From Salinicola acroporae (GTDB lineage Bacteria > Pseudomonadota > Gammaproteobacteria > Pseudomonadales > Halomonadaceae), in the NCBI RefSeq assembly GCF_003206615.1, contig NZ_PZJW01000006.1, positions 372,001-436,000 of the forward strand: a stretch of DNA of 64,000 nucleotides. Reading direction: 5' to 3'. Position 1 is the first letter of the stretch, and every line of letters begins with the position of its first letter. Positions 17,043 through 27,954 of the stretch are shown in pieces. The notes beneath the pieces were generated by a model. That model was given only the letters and a program-made list of their open reading frames with translations, was not told where the DNA came from and did not search any database. A program made the position numbers and the translations under genes.

Positions 17043-18098
17043 TCAGATTCGACCCTCCTCGACGGCATGACAGGCGATCCGATGACCCTCGGAGAGCCTC
17101 TGCGGCAATGGCCGCTCGCGCTGGCAGCGGCTATTGGCATGCGGACAGCGGGCACGAAACACACAACCGCTCGGCGGTTCGATCGGCATCGAGGTTTCGC
17201 CGTTCAGGCGCAGTGGCGGGGCGTGCCCATCCTGCAGCCTGGGGCTAGCCGCCAATAGCGCTCGGGAGTAGGGGTGCCGGGGATTGGCGAACAGCGTATC
17301 GGCGTCCGCCAGCTCGCAGATCGTGCCCAGATACATCACCGCGACTCGGGTGGCGAAGTGCTCGACGACCGCCAGATCGTGGGTGATCAATAGATAGGTC
17401 AGGCGACGTTCCACCTGGGCATCCATGAGCAGGTTCAGGATCTGGGCCTGCACGGAGACGTCCAGGGCGGAGACGGGCTCGTCGGCGACAATGAACTCCG
17501 GGTCCACGCTGAGAGCCCGGGCGATGGCGATACGTTGCCGTTGGCCGCCGGAGAACTCGTGCGCAAAGCGCTCGCTCCAGCCAAGGTCGATTCCCACGTC
17601 GGTCATCAGCGCATCGGCGCTGTCGCGCACCCGGGCACGCGGCCAGTCGCCGTGATGAAGGCGAATGGGCTCCTCGAGCGCCTGCCGCACCGTCAAGCGA
17701 GGGTTGAGCGAGGCAAAGGGATTCTGGAAGATCATCTGCAAGCGTCGACGATAGGGGCGCCACTGACTCGCTGTCAGATGATCGACACGCTGGCCGTCGT
17801 AATGCACTTCGCCACTGCAGGGAGTCAGCAGCCCCGTGATCAGGCGCGCCAGAGTCGATTTGCCGCATCCTGATTCGCCCACTACACAGAGCGCGTCGCC
17901 ACGCTGAATCTCCAGGTCTACACCGTTGACCGCATGAATTCGCTGACGTCGCCAGGCACGGGAGCGCTTGTCGAACCGCCACGGCAGCAGGCGTTCCGGA
18001 TGCAGCGCGAAACGCTTACTGAGCCCTTGGACCCTGAGCAGCGGCGTCGGCGTATCGGCGGCACGACCCAGCGTCTGCAACGAATCGGCCGGTGTCAT
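17043..18098 (-). CDS. dppF: Dipeptide/oligopeptide ABC transporter ATPase, DppF type
   Basis: This is the second ATPase of a DppABCDF-like importer. The 351-residue product has Walker A GESGCGKS at 74-81, the signature FSGGQRQRIAIARAL, Walker B FIVADEPVSALDVS and the oligopeptide-family C-terminal extension with cysteines in PSGCVFRARCPHANSRC, typical of OppF/DppF. Its start overlaps the dppD stop by 4 bp. Substrate (dipeptide, oligopeptide, nickel or similar) cannot be fixed from the ATPase. The dipeptide call follows the neighbouring prolidase. Confidence 0.88.
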   Translation of the reverse strand: MTPADSLQTLGRAADTPTPLLRVQGLSKRFALHPERLLPWRFDKRSRAWRRQRIHAVNGVDLEIQRGDALCVVGESGCGKSTLARLITGLLTPCSGEVHYDGQRVDHLTASQWRPYRRRLQMIFQNPFASLNPRLTVRQALEEPIRLHHGDWPRARVRDSADALMTDVGIDLGWSERFAHEFSGGQRQRIAIARALSVDPEFIVADEPVSALDVSVQAQILNLLMDAQVERRLTYLLITHDLAVVEHFATRVAVMYLGTICELADADTLFANPRHPYSRALLAASPRLQDGHAPPLRLNGETSMPIEPPSGCVFRARCPHANSRCQRERPLPQRLSEGHRIACHAVEEGRI

Positions 18099-19111
18099 GT
18101 CGTCTCCTTCTCGATGGGCAGGGTGGCTATCAGTTCCCGCACCCAGTGACAGGCGACCTGGCTATCGCCCGACACGACGGCCTCGGGAACCCGTTCGCTG
18201 CAATCCCGGCGAGGCTGGCCCTGAGGCGTGAAACGGTAGCGACAACGCGGATGGAAGGCGCACCCTCCCGGCACCTGGGAAAGACTCGGCATGTTGCCGG
18301 GAATCTGTGCCAGTGGTTGCCGCGGCAGTGCCATCTGGGGCAGGGCGTTGATCAAGCCCTGGGTATAGGGGTGCTGGGCGTCGTTGATGATCTCTCGCGT
18401 CGGTCCCTGCTCGACGATGCGGCCCGCGTACATCACCAGCAGCCGCTGAGTCAGCCTACCGATGACCCCCAGGTCATGGGAGATCACGATCAGGCCGACA
18501 TTGTGCTTCTCGCACAGCTGTTTGAGCAGGGCGATGATCTCCGCCTGGATGGTGACATCGAGCGCGGTGGTGGGTTCGTCGGCAATGATGATGTCGGGGT
18601 CGAGCAGCAGTGCGATGGCGATGACGACCCGCTGACAAAGGCCGCCGGACAGCTGATGCGGATACTGCGCCAGGCGCTGCTCGGGAGACGAGACCTGGAC
18701 CTGGCGCAGCTTGTGCAGGGCCACGCTCCTGGCGCGACGGGAGGAGATCCGACGGTGCGCCTTCAGGCTTTCGATCATCTGCTGGCCGATGGTCAGCACC
18801 GGATTGAGCGTCGTCAGCGGATCCTGAAAGATCATTGCCACCCGGTTGCCCCGGATCCGGCGCAACTGGCGATCGGACAGCTGGGTCAGTTCCTGCCCTT
18901 CGAAGCGAACCTGGCCCCGGGCGATGCGCCCCGGGCGGGAGAGCAGTCTCAACAGGCTGAAGGCGAGCACCGACTTGCCGGCGCCGGATTCGCCCACGAT
19001 CCCCAGCCGCTCACCGCGATCGAGCGCGAAGCTTACGTCGCGTACCGCGCGGATCTCACCATGTCTCAACGGGAAACGCACATCGAGATGCTCCACTTCC
19101 AGCAGCGCCAT
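18095..19111 (-). CDS. dppD: Dipeptide/oligopeptide ABC transporter ATPase, DppD type
   Basis: This is the first ATPase of the importer, 338 residues long. Walker A is GESGAGKS (40-47), the signature is LSGGLCQRVVIAIAL, and Walker B is IIIADEPTTALDVT. The DppD/OppD C-terminal cysteine region follows (GGCAFHPRCRYRF). It lies 4 bp downstream of the DppC-type permease and overlaps dppF. The signature has GGLCQR in place of the more common GGMRQR, a mild variation that should not prevent ATP hydrolysis. Confidence 0.88.
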   Translation of the reverse strand: MALLEVEHLDVRFPLRHGEIRAVRDVSFALDRGERLGIVGESGAGKSVLAFSLLRLLSRPGRIARGQVRFEGQELTQLSDRQLRRIRGNRVAMIFQDPLTTLNPVLTIGQQMIESLKAHRRISSRRARSVALHKLRQVQVSSPEQRLAQYPHQLSGGLCQRVVIAIALLLDPDIIIADEPTTALDVTIQAEIIALLKQLCEKHNVGLIVISHDLGVIGRLTQRLLVMYAGRIVEQGPTREIINDAQHPYTQGLINALPQMALPRQPLAQIPGNMPSLSQVPGGCAFHPRCRYRFTPQGQPRRDCSERVPEAVVSGDSQVACHWVRELIATLPIEKETT

Positions 19112-19115
19112 GCCA

Positions 19116-20057
19116 TCAACCCTTGTAAACGCGGGGATTCATCGTATCGCGCAACCAGTCCCCCAGCAGGTTGACGACCAGCACCAGCATCACCAGAAAC
19201 AGGCCGGGTAGCAGCGTGATCCACCAGGAGCCGGACTGCAGGTAGTCGAACCCAGACTTGATCAGCGACCCCAGCGACGGTTCGGTCTCGGGCATGCCCA
19301 GGCCGAGAAACGACAGCGCCCCTTCGGCCATGATGGCATTGGCGATCTGGACCGTGGAGAGCACCAGGATCGGTGACAGGGTATTGGGCAGAATGTGCCG
19401 CCACATGATGCGGTAGCTGGAGAAACCCAGTACCCGAGCAGCGTCGACGTACTCCTTGCGCTTCTCCGCCAGCACGCTGGCTCTCACCGTGCGGGCATAC
19501 TGCGGCCACTCGCTCAGGCCGATGATCGTGACCAGGATCGCGATGCCATAGTCGCCGTAGAACGCGCTGCCGAAGGCCGCCTTGACCACGGCGCCGATGA
19601 CGATTGCCATCATCAGGGTCGAGAAGGATAGCTGGATATCGGCCATCCGCATCAGCAGTGCATCGACGATCCCCCCCCGATAACCCGCGAGCAGGCCTAG
19701 CGCCGTCCCCAGCAGTGATTGGACGAGCACCGCCCCGAAGCCGATCGCCAGCGAGACGCGAGCGCCGTATAGCATGGTCGACAGCAGATCCCGCCCTTGG
19801 GCATCGGTCCCCAGCAGATGGCCAGGCTCGCTGCCGTCGATCCAGAACGGGGGCAGCTCGGAATCGAGTAGATTGATCTGGGCGAGGTCGTAGGGGTTGC
19901 TCGGGGCGATCCACGGGGTCAGCAACAATCCGATCATCAGCAACCCGAACAGCAGGAGACAGACCTGGGCACGCCGGTCTCGCTGCAGCCGGTAGAAAAA
20001 ATGGGAGTCGCGGAAGCGTCGCCATGCCGTGGATGAGGAGCCGTTTTCGAAACTCAT
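19116..20057 (-). CDS. dppC: Peptide ABC transporter permease, DppC type
   Basis: This 313-residue inner-membrane permease has an N-terminal cytoplasmic/TM segment (RRAQVCLLLFGLLMIGLLLTP), the DppC/OppC motif HLLGTDAQGRDLLS, about six membrane spans and the EAA loop EYVDAARVLGFSSYRIMWRHILPN. The ATG at 20057 follows GGGAGGTC and overlaps the dppB stop by 4 bp. The frame stays open upstream within dppB, but that extension is not coding. Confidence 0.9.
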   Translation of the reverse strand: MSFENGSSSTAWRRFRDSHFFYRLQRDRRAQVCLLLFGLLMIGLLLTPWIAPSNPYDLAQINLLDSELPPFWIDGSEPGHLLGTDAQGRDLLSTMLYGARVSLAIGFGAVLVQSLLGTALGLLAGYRGGIVDALLMRMADIQLSFSTLMMAIVIGAVVKAAFGSAFYGDYGIAILVTIIGLSEWPQYARTVRASVLAEKRKEYVDAARVLGFSSYRIMWRHILPNTLSPILVLSTVQIANAIMAEGALSFLGLGMPETEPSLGSLIKSGFDYLQSGSWWITLLPGLFLVMLVLVVNLLGDWLRDTMNPRVYKG

Positions 20058-21100
20058 GCCGACCTCCCGCTCAACGTTATCCGTGGATTCAGGACCCGAT
20101 AGAGCAGGTCGACGAGGGTATTGGTCACCACGAACATCAGCCCGACCACCATCAGGTAGGCGACGATCAGCGGCATGTCTGCCCGTTCGATGGCATCGAG
20201 GAACATCAGTCCGGCGCCGGGCCACTGGAACACGGTCTCCGTCAACAGGGTGTAGGCCACCAGCGTGCCGATCTGGACCCCGCCGAGGGTTACCACGGGC
20301 AGGAGAGTGTTCTTGAGCGCGTGCAGGAAGTAGATCCGCGACGGCCGCAATCCTCTGGCCTTGGCGTATTTGACGTAGTCCGACTCCAGCACTTCCAGCA
20401 TCTCGGCATGAATGAGACGGACGAACAGCGGCAGCATGACGAACGCCAGGGAGAGGGCAGGAAGCAGCAGATAGAGAAGTCCCTGCCACGAGGCGAAGTT
20501 GGTGTACCAGACACCCCAGACATGGACGGGGTTGCCACGACCATAGGCCGGCATCCCGCCCTGAATGGAGAGCAACTGGTTGAGCCACTGCCCCCAGCCG
20601 GTGCCCGTGGGGAACAGCGTCACCTGGATACCGATCGAGAAGAGCTGGATCAGTACCATGGCGCTCAGGAAGACCGGTACCGAGATACCGAGCAGCGATA
20701 GTCCCATCAATCCTCGCGCCAGCCAACTGCGAGGCCGGATCGCGCAGAAGATGCCCATCGGCACCGACAGCAGCAGGGTGATCACCGCACTGGCCGCAAC
20801 CAGTTCCAGGGTGGCTGGAAGGTAGCGTGCGATGACATCGAGCGCGGGCTCGTGGAAGAAATAGGAGTCGCCGAAGTTCAACTCCACAGCGTCGCCGGCG
20901 AAATGCAGGTACTGCATCCACAGCGGACGATCCAGGCCGAGCGAGTGCCGCAGCCCCGTCGACTCGGCGTCGGTCGCCGTCGGCCCCAGCATCTGTCGGA
21001 CGGGATCTCCCAAGCCGTCCTGAATGGCGAATCCGACCACGCTGATGACGAACATCACCGCCACGGCCTGCAATAGCCGGCGCATCAAGAAGAGTATCAT
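20054..21100 (-). CDS. dppB: Peptide ABC transporter permease, DppB type
   Basis: This 348-residue inner-membrane permease has an N-terminal span (LLQAVAVMFVISVVGFAIQ), the periplasmic loop common to DppB/OppB, and the EAA motif SDYVKYAKARGLRPSRIYFLHALKN. It then has LLTETVFQWPGAG, the typical segment after the EAA loop. It overlaps the binding-protein gene by 4 bp and dppC by 4 bp, so the whole operon is tightly packed. Confidence 0.9.
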   Translation of the reverse strand: MILFLMRRLLQAVAVMFVISVVGFAIQDGLGDPVRQMLGPTATDAESTGLRHSLGLDRPLWMQYLHFAGDAVELNFGDSYFFHEPALDVIARYLPATLELVAASAVITLLLSVPMGIFCAIRPRSWLARGLMGLSLLGISVPVFLSAMVLIQLFSIGIQVTLFPTGTGWGQWLNQLLSIQGGMPAYGRGNPVHVWGVWYTNFASWQGLLYLLLPALSLAFVMLPLFVRLIHAEMLEVLESDYVKYAKARGLRPSRIYFLHALKNTLLPVVTLGGVQIGTLVAYTLLTETVFQWPGAGLMFLDAIERADMPLIVAYLMVVGLMFVVTNTLVDLLYRVLNPRITLSGRSA

Positions 21101-22686
21101 CGGGGATGGACCACCACGTCACCCAGGTAAGGCATGTTCATCACGTTGAGCACCGGGGTGATATCGACGCGATCGGCCGCCGCCCAGGCGAGATTCTGCC
21201 AGTACAGGGGGATAAACGGGGCTTCGTCGTGAATCTCCAGCTCGGCCTGCTGCAGCAGGCCGGCTCGCGCCGCCGGCTGCATGGTGAGGTTTGCCCGCGC
21301 CACCAGCGCATCGATCCGTGGATTGCAGTATTCGCTGGCATTGTACTGACCCGCGCCGGTCTCGGCGTCGGGGCAGAAGGTCAGGTACTCGAAGAAGTTG
21401 GCGGAGTCACCGGTATCCGAATACCACCCCATCATCATCATGTCGGCCGCGCGGTTGTCGTATTCGGCCCAGTACTGGTTCTTGGGTAAGGTCTCGAACT
21501 CGACGGTGACGTTGATCTTGGCCAGCATCGCGGCGATCGCCAGCGCCACCTGGGCGGTCTGGGCATCGTTGACGTAGCGATTGTTGGGCGCCATCAGGGT
21601 GACCGAGAATCCGTCGCCGTAGCCGGCTTCGCGCATCAGCTCGCGAGCCTTGGCGAGATCGTGACGCGGGGTCAGCGTCGGAACATGACTCGCGTATCCC
21701 TGGGGCGACATCTGAGCCGCGGGGGTCGCAAACCCCTTCAGCAGGCGCTGGGCAATGGCGGTCTGGTTGACCGCGTAGGCGAAGGCGAGGCGCACGCGCC
21801 GGTCGCGAAAAGCCGCTACCCGCTGCTCGTTGAGCTGCAGCATGGTGATACGGGTGCCGGGCATGGTAACCAGCTTGACCCCTTTGGCGTGACGAAGTCG
21901 CTGGACCGCGTTGAACGGGACCGGGGAGATGAAATCGACGTCGCCGGAGAGCAGGGCGGCAACGCGGGTGGCGTTCTCGGCGATGGGCGTCATCACCAGA
22001 CGCTCGACATTACCGGGGGAGCCGGTGTCCCAGTAGTCCGGAAACCGCTCGAACTCGATCCTGGCGCCGGGCTGGCGTTTCACGACCTCGAAGGGGCCGG
22101 TGCCCGACAGGTGGCGCGAGGCGAATGAATTGCCGTTCTTGACGATATCGCTCTTGTCGAGACCTTCGGCCGAGGTGCCGGAGTAGAACTGGCTATCCAT
22201 CGGAAAGATATAGGTCGCAAGGTTGAGCAACAGCGGGTAAGGCTGGCGCGTTTCCAGATCCACGGTGAACGCGTCCACGGCCTCTATCCGGCTTATCGGC
22301 GCGAAGATGGCCCGGAAGTCCGGGCTTCGTTGCAGTCGGTGCAGCGTCCAGACGACATCCTTGGCGGTGAACGCATTGCCGCTGTGGAAGGTGACGCCGT
22401 GTCGTAGATGGAAGCGCATCGTCGTATCGTCGAGCTGCTCCCAGCGGGTGGCGAGGCGAGGTTCGAAATCGAGTTCGCGATTCCAGCGAACCAGCGGATC
22501 GAAGGCCAGGTGCGACAGCTGAAGCATGCCAATGGAGAGCTGTTCGTGGATGTCCAGCGATACCGGGTCGGTATCGTAGGCGACCCTGAGCGTGATGGGG
22601 CTGTCGTCGGCCAGGGCGGCCCCCATCGAAAGAGGCATCAGCAGCCCCCCGACCATCAGGCCGAGCAGGAACGTTGTGAGACGCAT
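21097..22686 (-). CDS. dppA: Peptide ABC transporter substrate-binding protein (family 5)
   Basis: This 529-residue periplasmic binding protein has a signal peptide (LLGLMVGGLLMPLSMGAALA, cleavage near ALA-DD). It then shows family-5 marks: TLRVAYDTDPVSLDIH, DPLVRWNRELDFEPRLATRWE, and FHLRHGVTFHSGNAFTAKDVVWTLHR. It is the first gene of a five-gene importer. In Halomonadaceae this family includes dipeptide, oligopeptide and glutathione binders. The dipeptide assignment is inferred from the prolidase nearby. The 180-bp gap to the carbonic anhydrase gene should hold the operon promoter. Confidence 0.88.
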   Translation of the reverse strand: MRLTTFLLGLMVGGLLMPLSMGAALADDSPITLRVAYDTDPVSLDIHEQLSIGMLQLSHLAFDPLVRWNRELDFEPRLATRWEQLDDTTMRFHLRHGVTFHSGNAFTAKDVVWTLHRLQRSPDFRAIFAPISRIEAVDAFTVDLETRQPYPLLLNLATYIFPMDSQFYSGTSAEGLDKSDIVKNGNSFASRHLSGTGPFEVVKRQPGARIEFERFPDYWDTGSPGNVERLVMTPIAENATRVAALLSGDVDFISPVPFNAVQRLRHAKGVKLVTMPGTRITMLQLNEQRVAAFRDRRVRLAFAYAVNQTAIAQRLLKGFATPAAQMSPQGYASHVPTLTPRHDLAKARELMREAGYGDGFSVTLMAPNNRYVNDAQTAQVALAIAAMLAKINVTVEFETLPKNQYWAEYDNRAADMMMMGWYSDTGDSANFFEYLTFCPDAETGAGQYNASEYCNPRIDALVARANLTMQPAARAGLLQQAELEIHDEAPFIPLYWQNLAWAAADRVDITPVLNVMNMPYLGDVVVHPR

Positions 22687-22865
22687 TGCGGGTTCCGCTA
22701 TTGTTATTGAACGTCGTTACCGGATCGATCGGGCTGAAGCCGAGCCTGTCGATCACCACCTTACTGATGGATGGTCGGCCAGCCCAATCGAAATGTTGTT
22801 ACGCGCCATTCAGTGGATGAATAGCGGCAATGAACGGCGCGCCACGCCGGCCCGGCAGGGAGCGA

Positions 22866-23510
22866 TCAGCCCTGGGCGGGAATGGTTGGCTGGATACGGA
22901 TGGTCCCGGTCTGATCGGCACGGGATACGGTGCAACCCAGGTCGTTGACGCGGCCATCCTTGAGCCCGTAGACCCAGCCATGCACCGACAACGGCTGCTC
23001 TCGCTCCCACGCCCGCTGGATGATCTTGGTGCGGCACAAGTTGGCGACCTGAAGCCGCACGTTGTGCTCGCAAAGTCGGTCGACCCGCTCGTCCAGTGAG
23101 AGCTGCTCCATCTCCGGCCCAAGTTGCTGGTAGAGTTCGCTGACGCTGTTGAGCCAGTAATCGACGATGCCATGCTCGCCACCGGTGATCGCGGCCTTGA
23201 CGCCGCCACAGCCATAATGGCCGACAACCATGATGTGCTTGACCTTGAGCACGTCGACGGCGAACTGGATGACCGACAATGCATTCATGTCATTGTGATA
23301 GATCAGGTTGGCGACATTGCGGTGCACGAACACCTCGCCGGGCGGCAAGTCCACGATCTGATTGGCGGGGACCCGGCTGTCGGAGCAACCGATCCAGAGA
23401 TAGTCGGGGTTCTGCTGTTGAGAGAGTCGAGCGAAAAAGTTCGGATCGCGCAGCTGAATCCCGTCGGCCCAGCGCCGGTTCTGCTCGAGAAGAGTCTGGA
23501 TATCGTTCAT
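22866..23510 (-). CDS. can: Beta-class carbonic anhydrase
   Basis: This enzyme interconverts carbon dioxide and bicarbonate for carboxylation reactions. The 214-residue product has zinc ligands at the same positions as E. coli Can: Cys42 and Asp44 (CSDSR), then His98 and Cys101 (VGHYGCGG). Arg46 of the Asp-Arg dyad is also present. The ATG at 23510 gives an N-terminus that matches Can (MNDIQTLLEQNRRWA). An upstream start at 23642 would add a poorly conserved stretch. A 15-bp palindrome lies 28 bp upstream. Confidence 0.93.
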   Translation of the reverse strand: MNDIQTLLEQNRRWADGIQLRDPNFFARLSQQQNPDYLWIGCSDSRVPANQIVDLPPGEVFVHRNVANLIYHNDMNALSVIQFAVDVLKVKHIMVVGHYGCGGVKAAITGGEHGIVDYWLNSVSELYQQLGPEMEQLSLDERVDRLCEHNVRLQVANLCRTKIIQRAWEREQPLSVHGWVYGLKDGRVNDLGCTVSRADQTGTIRIQPTIPAQG

Positions 23511-23537
23511 GACGGTAACCTGATAATGGGGGGGGGA

Positions 23538-23552
23538 CGAACCACTGGTTCG
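23538..23552. promoter_or_regulatory. 15-bp palindrome upstream of carbonic anhydrase
   Basis: CGAACCA-C-TGGTTCG is a perfect inverted repeat 28-42 bp upstream of the can start codon and next to a run of nine G residues. It could be an operator or a leader hairpin. No regulator is assigned. Confidence 0.3.
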
Positions 23553-23731
23553 CGATCGAATCAGCGATTCTAGGCCATCCGCCGCCATTTTCGAAGTCGC
23601 CCGGTCGACCACGCGAGCGCTAGCCCCATAACACCAAAGCATTTTCTATATCACACCGATAGCCTTGGGCTTTTCCGACGTCGACGCCGGGCTGGTATCA
23701 TCGCCCCACTATTTTCTCGAGGAGTCTCACA

Positions 23732-25093
23732 GTGGCGAATTACGATTACGACCTTTTCGTGATAGGAGCCGGATCGGGTGGCGTCCGCGCCGCGCGTACG
23801 GCTGCAGCGACCGGCGCCAGGGTTGCCGTTGCCGAGGACCGCTATCTCGGCGGCACCTGCGTCAACGTGGGTTGCGTGCCGAAGAAGCTGTACTCCTACG
23901 CCGCGCATTTCCACGATGCCTTCGAGGATAGCCGCGGTTTCGGCTGGACGATTCCCGAGGCGCCGCAGTTCGACTGGGCCACGCTGCGCGACAACAAGAT
24001 CGAAGAAATCAAGCGTCTCAACGGCATCTACGGCCGCTTGCTGGACGGTGCCGGCGTCAAGCTCATCAACGGTCGCGCCAAGGTCGTCGATACCAACGCC
24101 GTCGAGGTCAACGGCGAGCGTATCACCGCCGAGAAGATACTGGTCGCGGTCGGTGGCTGGCCGTGGACACCGGAGTTCGAGGGAAGCGAACTCACCGTCA
24201 ACTCCAACCAGGTGTTCGATCTCGACAGTTTCCCCCGACGCTTCCTGGTGTTGGGCGGTGGCTATATCGCCGTCGAATTCGCCAGCATCTTCAACGGGCT
24301 GGGTGCGGATACCCACCTTATCTATCGCGGCGAGCTGTTCCTGCGGGGATTCGACCAGGAGGTGCGCGAGTTCACCCGTGACGAGATGGCGAAAAAAGGC
24401 GTCAATCTGCACTTCGAGACCAACATCGAACGCATTCGCCGGGTCGAGGGCGGGCTCGAAGTGACATTGACCAACGGCGAACGGCTCGAGGTGGACGCGG
24501 TGCTGGCCGCCACGGGTCGCCGGCCGCATCTCGAAGGTCTGGGGTTGGAAGCGCTCGGTGTCCAGCTCGACACCGACGGCACGCTCAAGGTCAACGAGCG
24601 TTTCGAGTCCTCCGTACCCTCGATTCTCGCGCTGGGGGATGTCACAGGGGGACCCGAGTTGACGCCAGTCGCTCTGGCCGAAGCGATGCACCTGGTTCAA
24701 CACCATTTCGGTGACAAGACGCCGCCGCCGCTCGACTACGAGAACATCGCGACAGCGGTGTTCTGCCATCCCAACATCGGTACCGTCGGCCTCTCCGAAG
24801 AGGAGGCGCGGGCCCGGTTCGATGCAATTCGCGTCTACAGCGCCGATTTTCGCCCGATGAAGCATACGCTCTCCGGCAGCGACGAGCGTTGCCTGATGAA
24901 GCTGGTGGTCGATGACGCCAGCGATCGCGTCGTCGGGGCCCATATGGTTGGCGACGAGGCAGGGGAGACCATTCAAGGTATCGCGATTGCCGTGCGCGCC
25001 CGACTGACCAAGGCAGACTTCGATGCCACGGTGGGTATTCACCCGACCGCGGCGGAGGAGTTCGTCACCATGCGAAGCGTGACGCGACGCTGA
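23732..25093 (+). CDS. gor: Glutathione-disulfide reductase
   Basis: This flavoprotein reduces oxidised glutathione with NADPH. Over 453 residues it has the FAD loop GAGSGGVRAAR, the redox disulfide Cys43/Cys48 in GGTCVNVGCVPKK, an NAD(P)H loop GGGYIAVEFASIF, the second FAD motif ILALGDVTGG and the C-terminal HPTAAEEFVT with the catalytic His. Arginine in VRAAR and in the second domain fits glutathione rather than lipoamide. GTG at 23732 is the start and follows GAGGAG. A long antisense frame exists but lacks homology features. Confidence 0.95.
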   Translation: MANYDYDLFVIGAGSGGVRAARTAAATGARVAVAEDRYLGGTCVNVGCVPKKLYSYAAHFHDAFEDSRGFGWTIPEAPQFDWATLRDNKIEEIKRLNGIYGRLLDGAGVKLINGRAKVVDTNAVEVNGERITAEKILVAVGGWPWTPEFEGSELTVNSNQVFDLDSFPRRFLVLGGGYIAVEFASIFNGLGADTHLIYRGELFLRGFDQEVREFTRDEMAKKGVNLHFETNIERIRRVEGGLEVTLTNGERLEVDAVLAATGRRPHLEGLGLEALGVQLDTDGTLKVNERFESSVPSILALGDVTGGPELTPVALAEAMHLVQHHFGDKTPPPLDYENIATAVFCHPNIGTVGLSEEEARARFDAIRVYSADFRPMKHTLSGSDERCLMKLVVDDASDRVVGAHMVGDEAGETIQGIAIAVRARLTKADFDATVGIHPTAAEEFVTMRSVTRR

Positions 25094-25116
25094 TCGTCTC
25101 GAATCGGCTGCCTTTC

Positions 25117-25141
25117 AATGACCGCCGCTGAGGCGGTCATT
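25117..25141. terminator. Hairpin after gor
   Basis: AATGACCGCC (25117-25126) and GGCGGTCATT (25132-25141) form a perfect 10-bp stem with a GCTGA loop, 24 bp after the gor stop. It lacks a T-run. A terminator for gor is the likeliest role. Confidence 0.6.
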
Positions 25142-25159
25142 GTCGTTCCACGGCAGGAC

Positions 25160-25400
25160 TGCCTGCCGCTCCTCCCCGGAGTTGGTGCCAAAACCCGCTT
25201 TTCCGCACCCTTTCCGTCGCTCGTATCGTTCTCATCGAAGGGCCATCTGCCGGATCGCTCCCGCAGCGTTGGCACCAGAACCCGCATGACCGCGCCCTTT
25301 GTCGCCGCTCAGGTCGTCCTCACCGATGTGCCGTCTGTCGGATCGCTCCCCCTCTTTGGCACCGAGACCCGCTTTACCGCACCTTTTTTCAGCTTCTCGT
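25160..25400. repeat. Exact-period 87-bp tandem repeat, about 2.5 imperfect copies
   Basis: The segment TTGGYRCC.ARACCCGCWT recurs at 25182, 25269 and 25356, a spacing of exactly 87 bp both times. Other shared blocks are the ACCGC-CCTTT stretch and the CTGNCGGATCGCTCCC stretch before each unit. The first two copies are full length and the third ends near 25400. The first unit has a partial block before it near 25160. The period is a multiple of three, and a frame on the plus strand stays open across all units, giving repeated VGxxTRxxAPF peptides. No ribosome-binding site or known family was seen. It fills the space between gor and the ectABC promoter region. Confidence 0.75.
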
Positions 25401-25417
25401 CTAGACTCAGTAGCGAG

Positions 25418-25460
25418 AGGGCTAGAATCACCCGTATAAATAATATTTATTGATTCAGTG
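25418..25460 (+). promoter_or_regulatory. AT-rich candidate promoter region for ectABC
   Basis: The GC-rich background breaks into an AT-rich stretch with GCTAGAAT (near 25421) and TATAAATAATATTTATTG (near 25435), about 80-120 bp before the ectA start. Related halophiles use several sigma-factor promoters upstream of ectA. The -10-like elements here fit that, but no convincing -35 partner was found, so exact promoters are not assigned. Confidence 0.35.
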
Positions 25461-25539
25461 CTGAAAAATAACCTGCCGTTTGAAGCATTTCCGGCGCGCT
25501 GTTATCCTTGTTCCCAATTTCGCCATAACGATGATGACG

Positions 25540-27434
<1,895 letters not shown>

Positions 27435-27518
27435 GTCTCGATTATCGACGTTACGGAGCGGCTCCTGGGCCGCTCTCCCATTTTTCAGCAGCAATCACCC
27501 ACCAAGGAGTCGTTATCG

Positions 27519-27914
27519 ATGATTGTACGTAATCTCGAGGAATGCCGGAAAACCGATCGTTTCGTCAAGGCGGAGAACGGCAACTGGGACAGCACTCGGA
27601 TGATGCTGGCCGATGATAATTGCGGTTTCTCGTTCAATATCACCCGCATTCATCCGGGTACGGAAACCCACATCCACTACAAGAACCATATCGAGGCGGT
27701 GTTCTGCTACGAGGGTGAAGGTGAGGTGGAAACCATTGCCGATGGCAAGATCCACAAGATCAAGGCGGGCGACATGTACCTGCTGGATCAGCATGACGAG
27801 CACTGGCTGCGTGGCAAGGAGAAGGGCATGACCGTGGCTTGCGTCTTCAGCCCGGCTCTGACCGGCCGCGAAGTCCACCGCGAAGACGGTTCCTACGCGC
27901 CGGCCGACGATTGA
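27519..27914 (+). CDS. ectC: Ectoine synthase EctC
   Basis: EctC cyclises N-acetyl-diaminobutyrate to ectoine. The 131-residue cupin has [24 protein letters not shown] (metal-binding cupin motif 1 and Glu), [18 protein letters not shown] (motif 2) and a conserved start [22 protein letters not shown] precedes the ATG. It lies 84 bp after ectB and is followed by a strong terminator. There is no ectD hydroxylase or dedicated ask gene next to it, so hydroxyectoine synthesis is not shown here. Confidence 0.96.
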   Translation: MIVRNLEECRKTDRFVKAENGNWDSTRMMLADDNCGFSFNITRIHPGTETHIHYKNHIEAVFCYEGEGEVETIADGKIHKIKAGDMYLLDQHDEHWLRGKEKGMTVACVFSPALTGREVHREDGSYAPADD

Positions 27915-27954
27915 CAGTGACAGCGAGCCGATGGGCCTGCGTACCCGCAGAAGA

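Noticed and set aside
23651-25042. 463-codon open frame antisense to glutathione reductase
   Set aside because: It lies wholly opposite gor, has no ribosome-binding site or family motif, and its openness follows from GC-rich third positions in the sense gene.
25118-25453. 111-codon frame over the 87-bp repeats read as a gene
   Set aside because: The repeats keep it open, but there is no ribosome-binding site or homology. It is reported as a repeat and a finding, not as a CDS.
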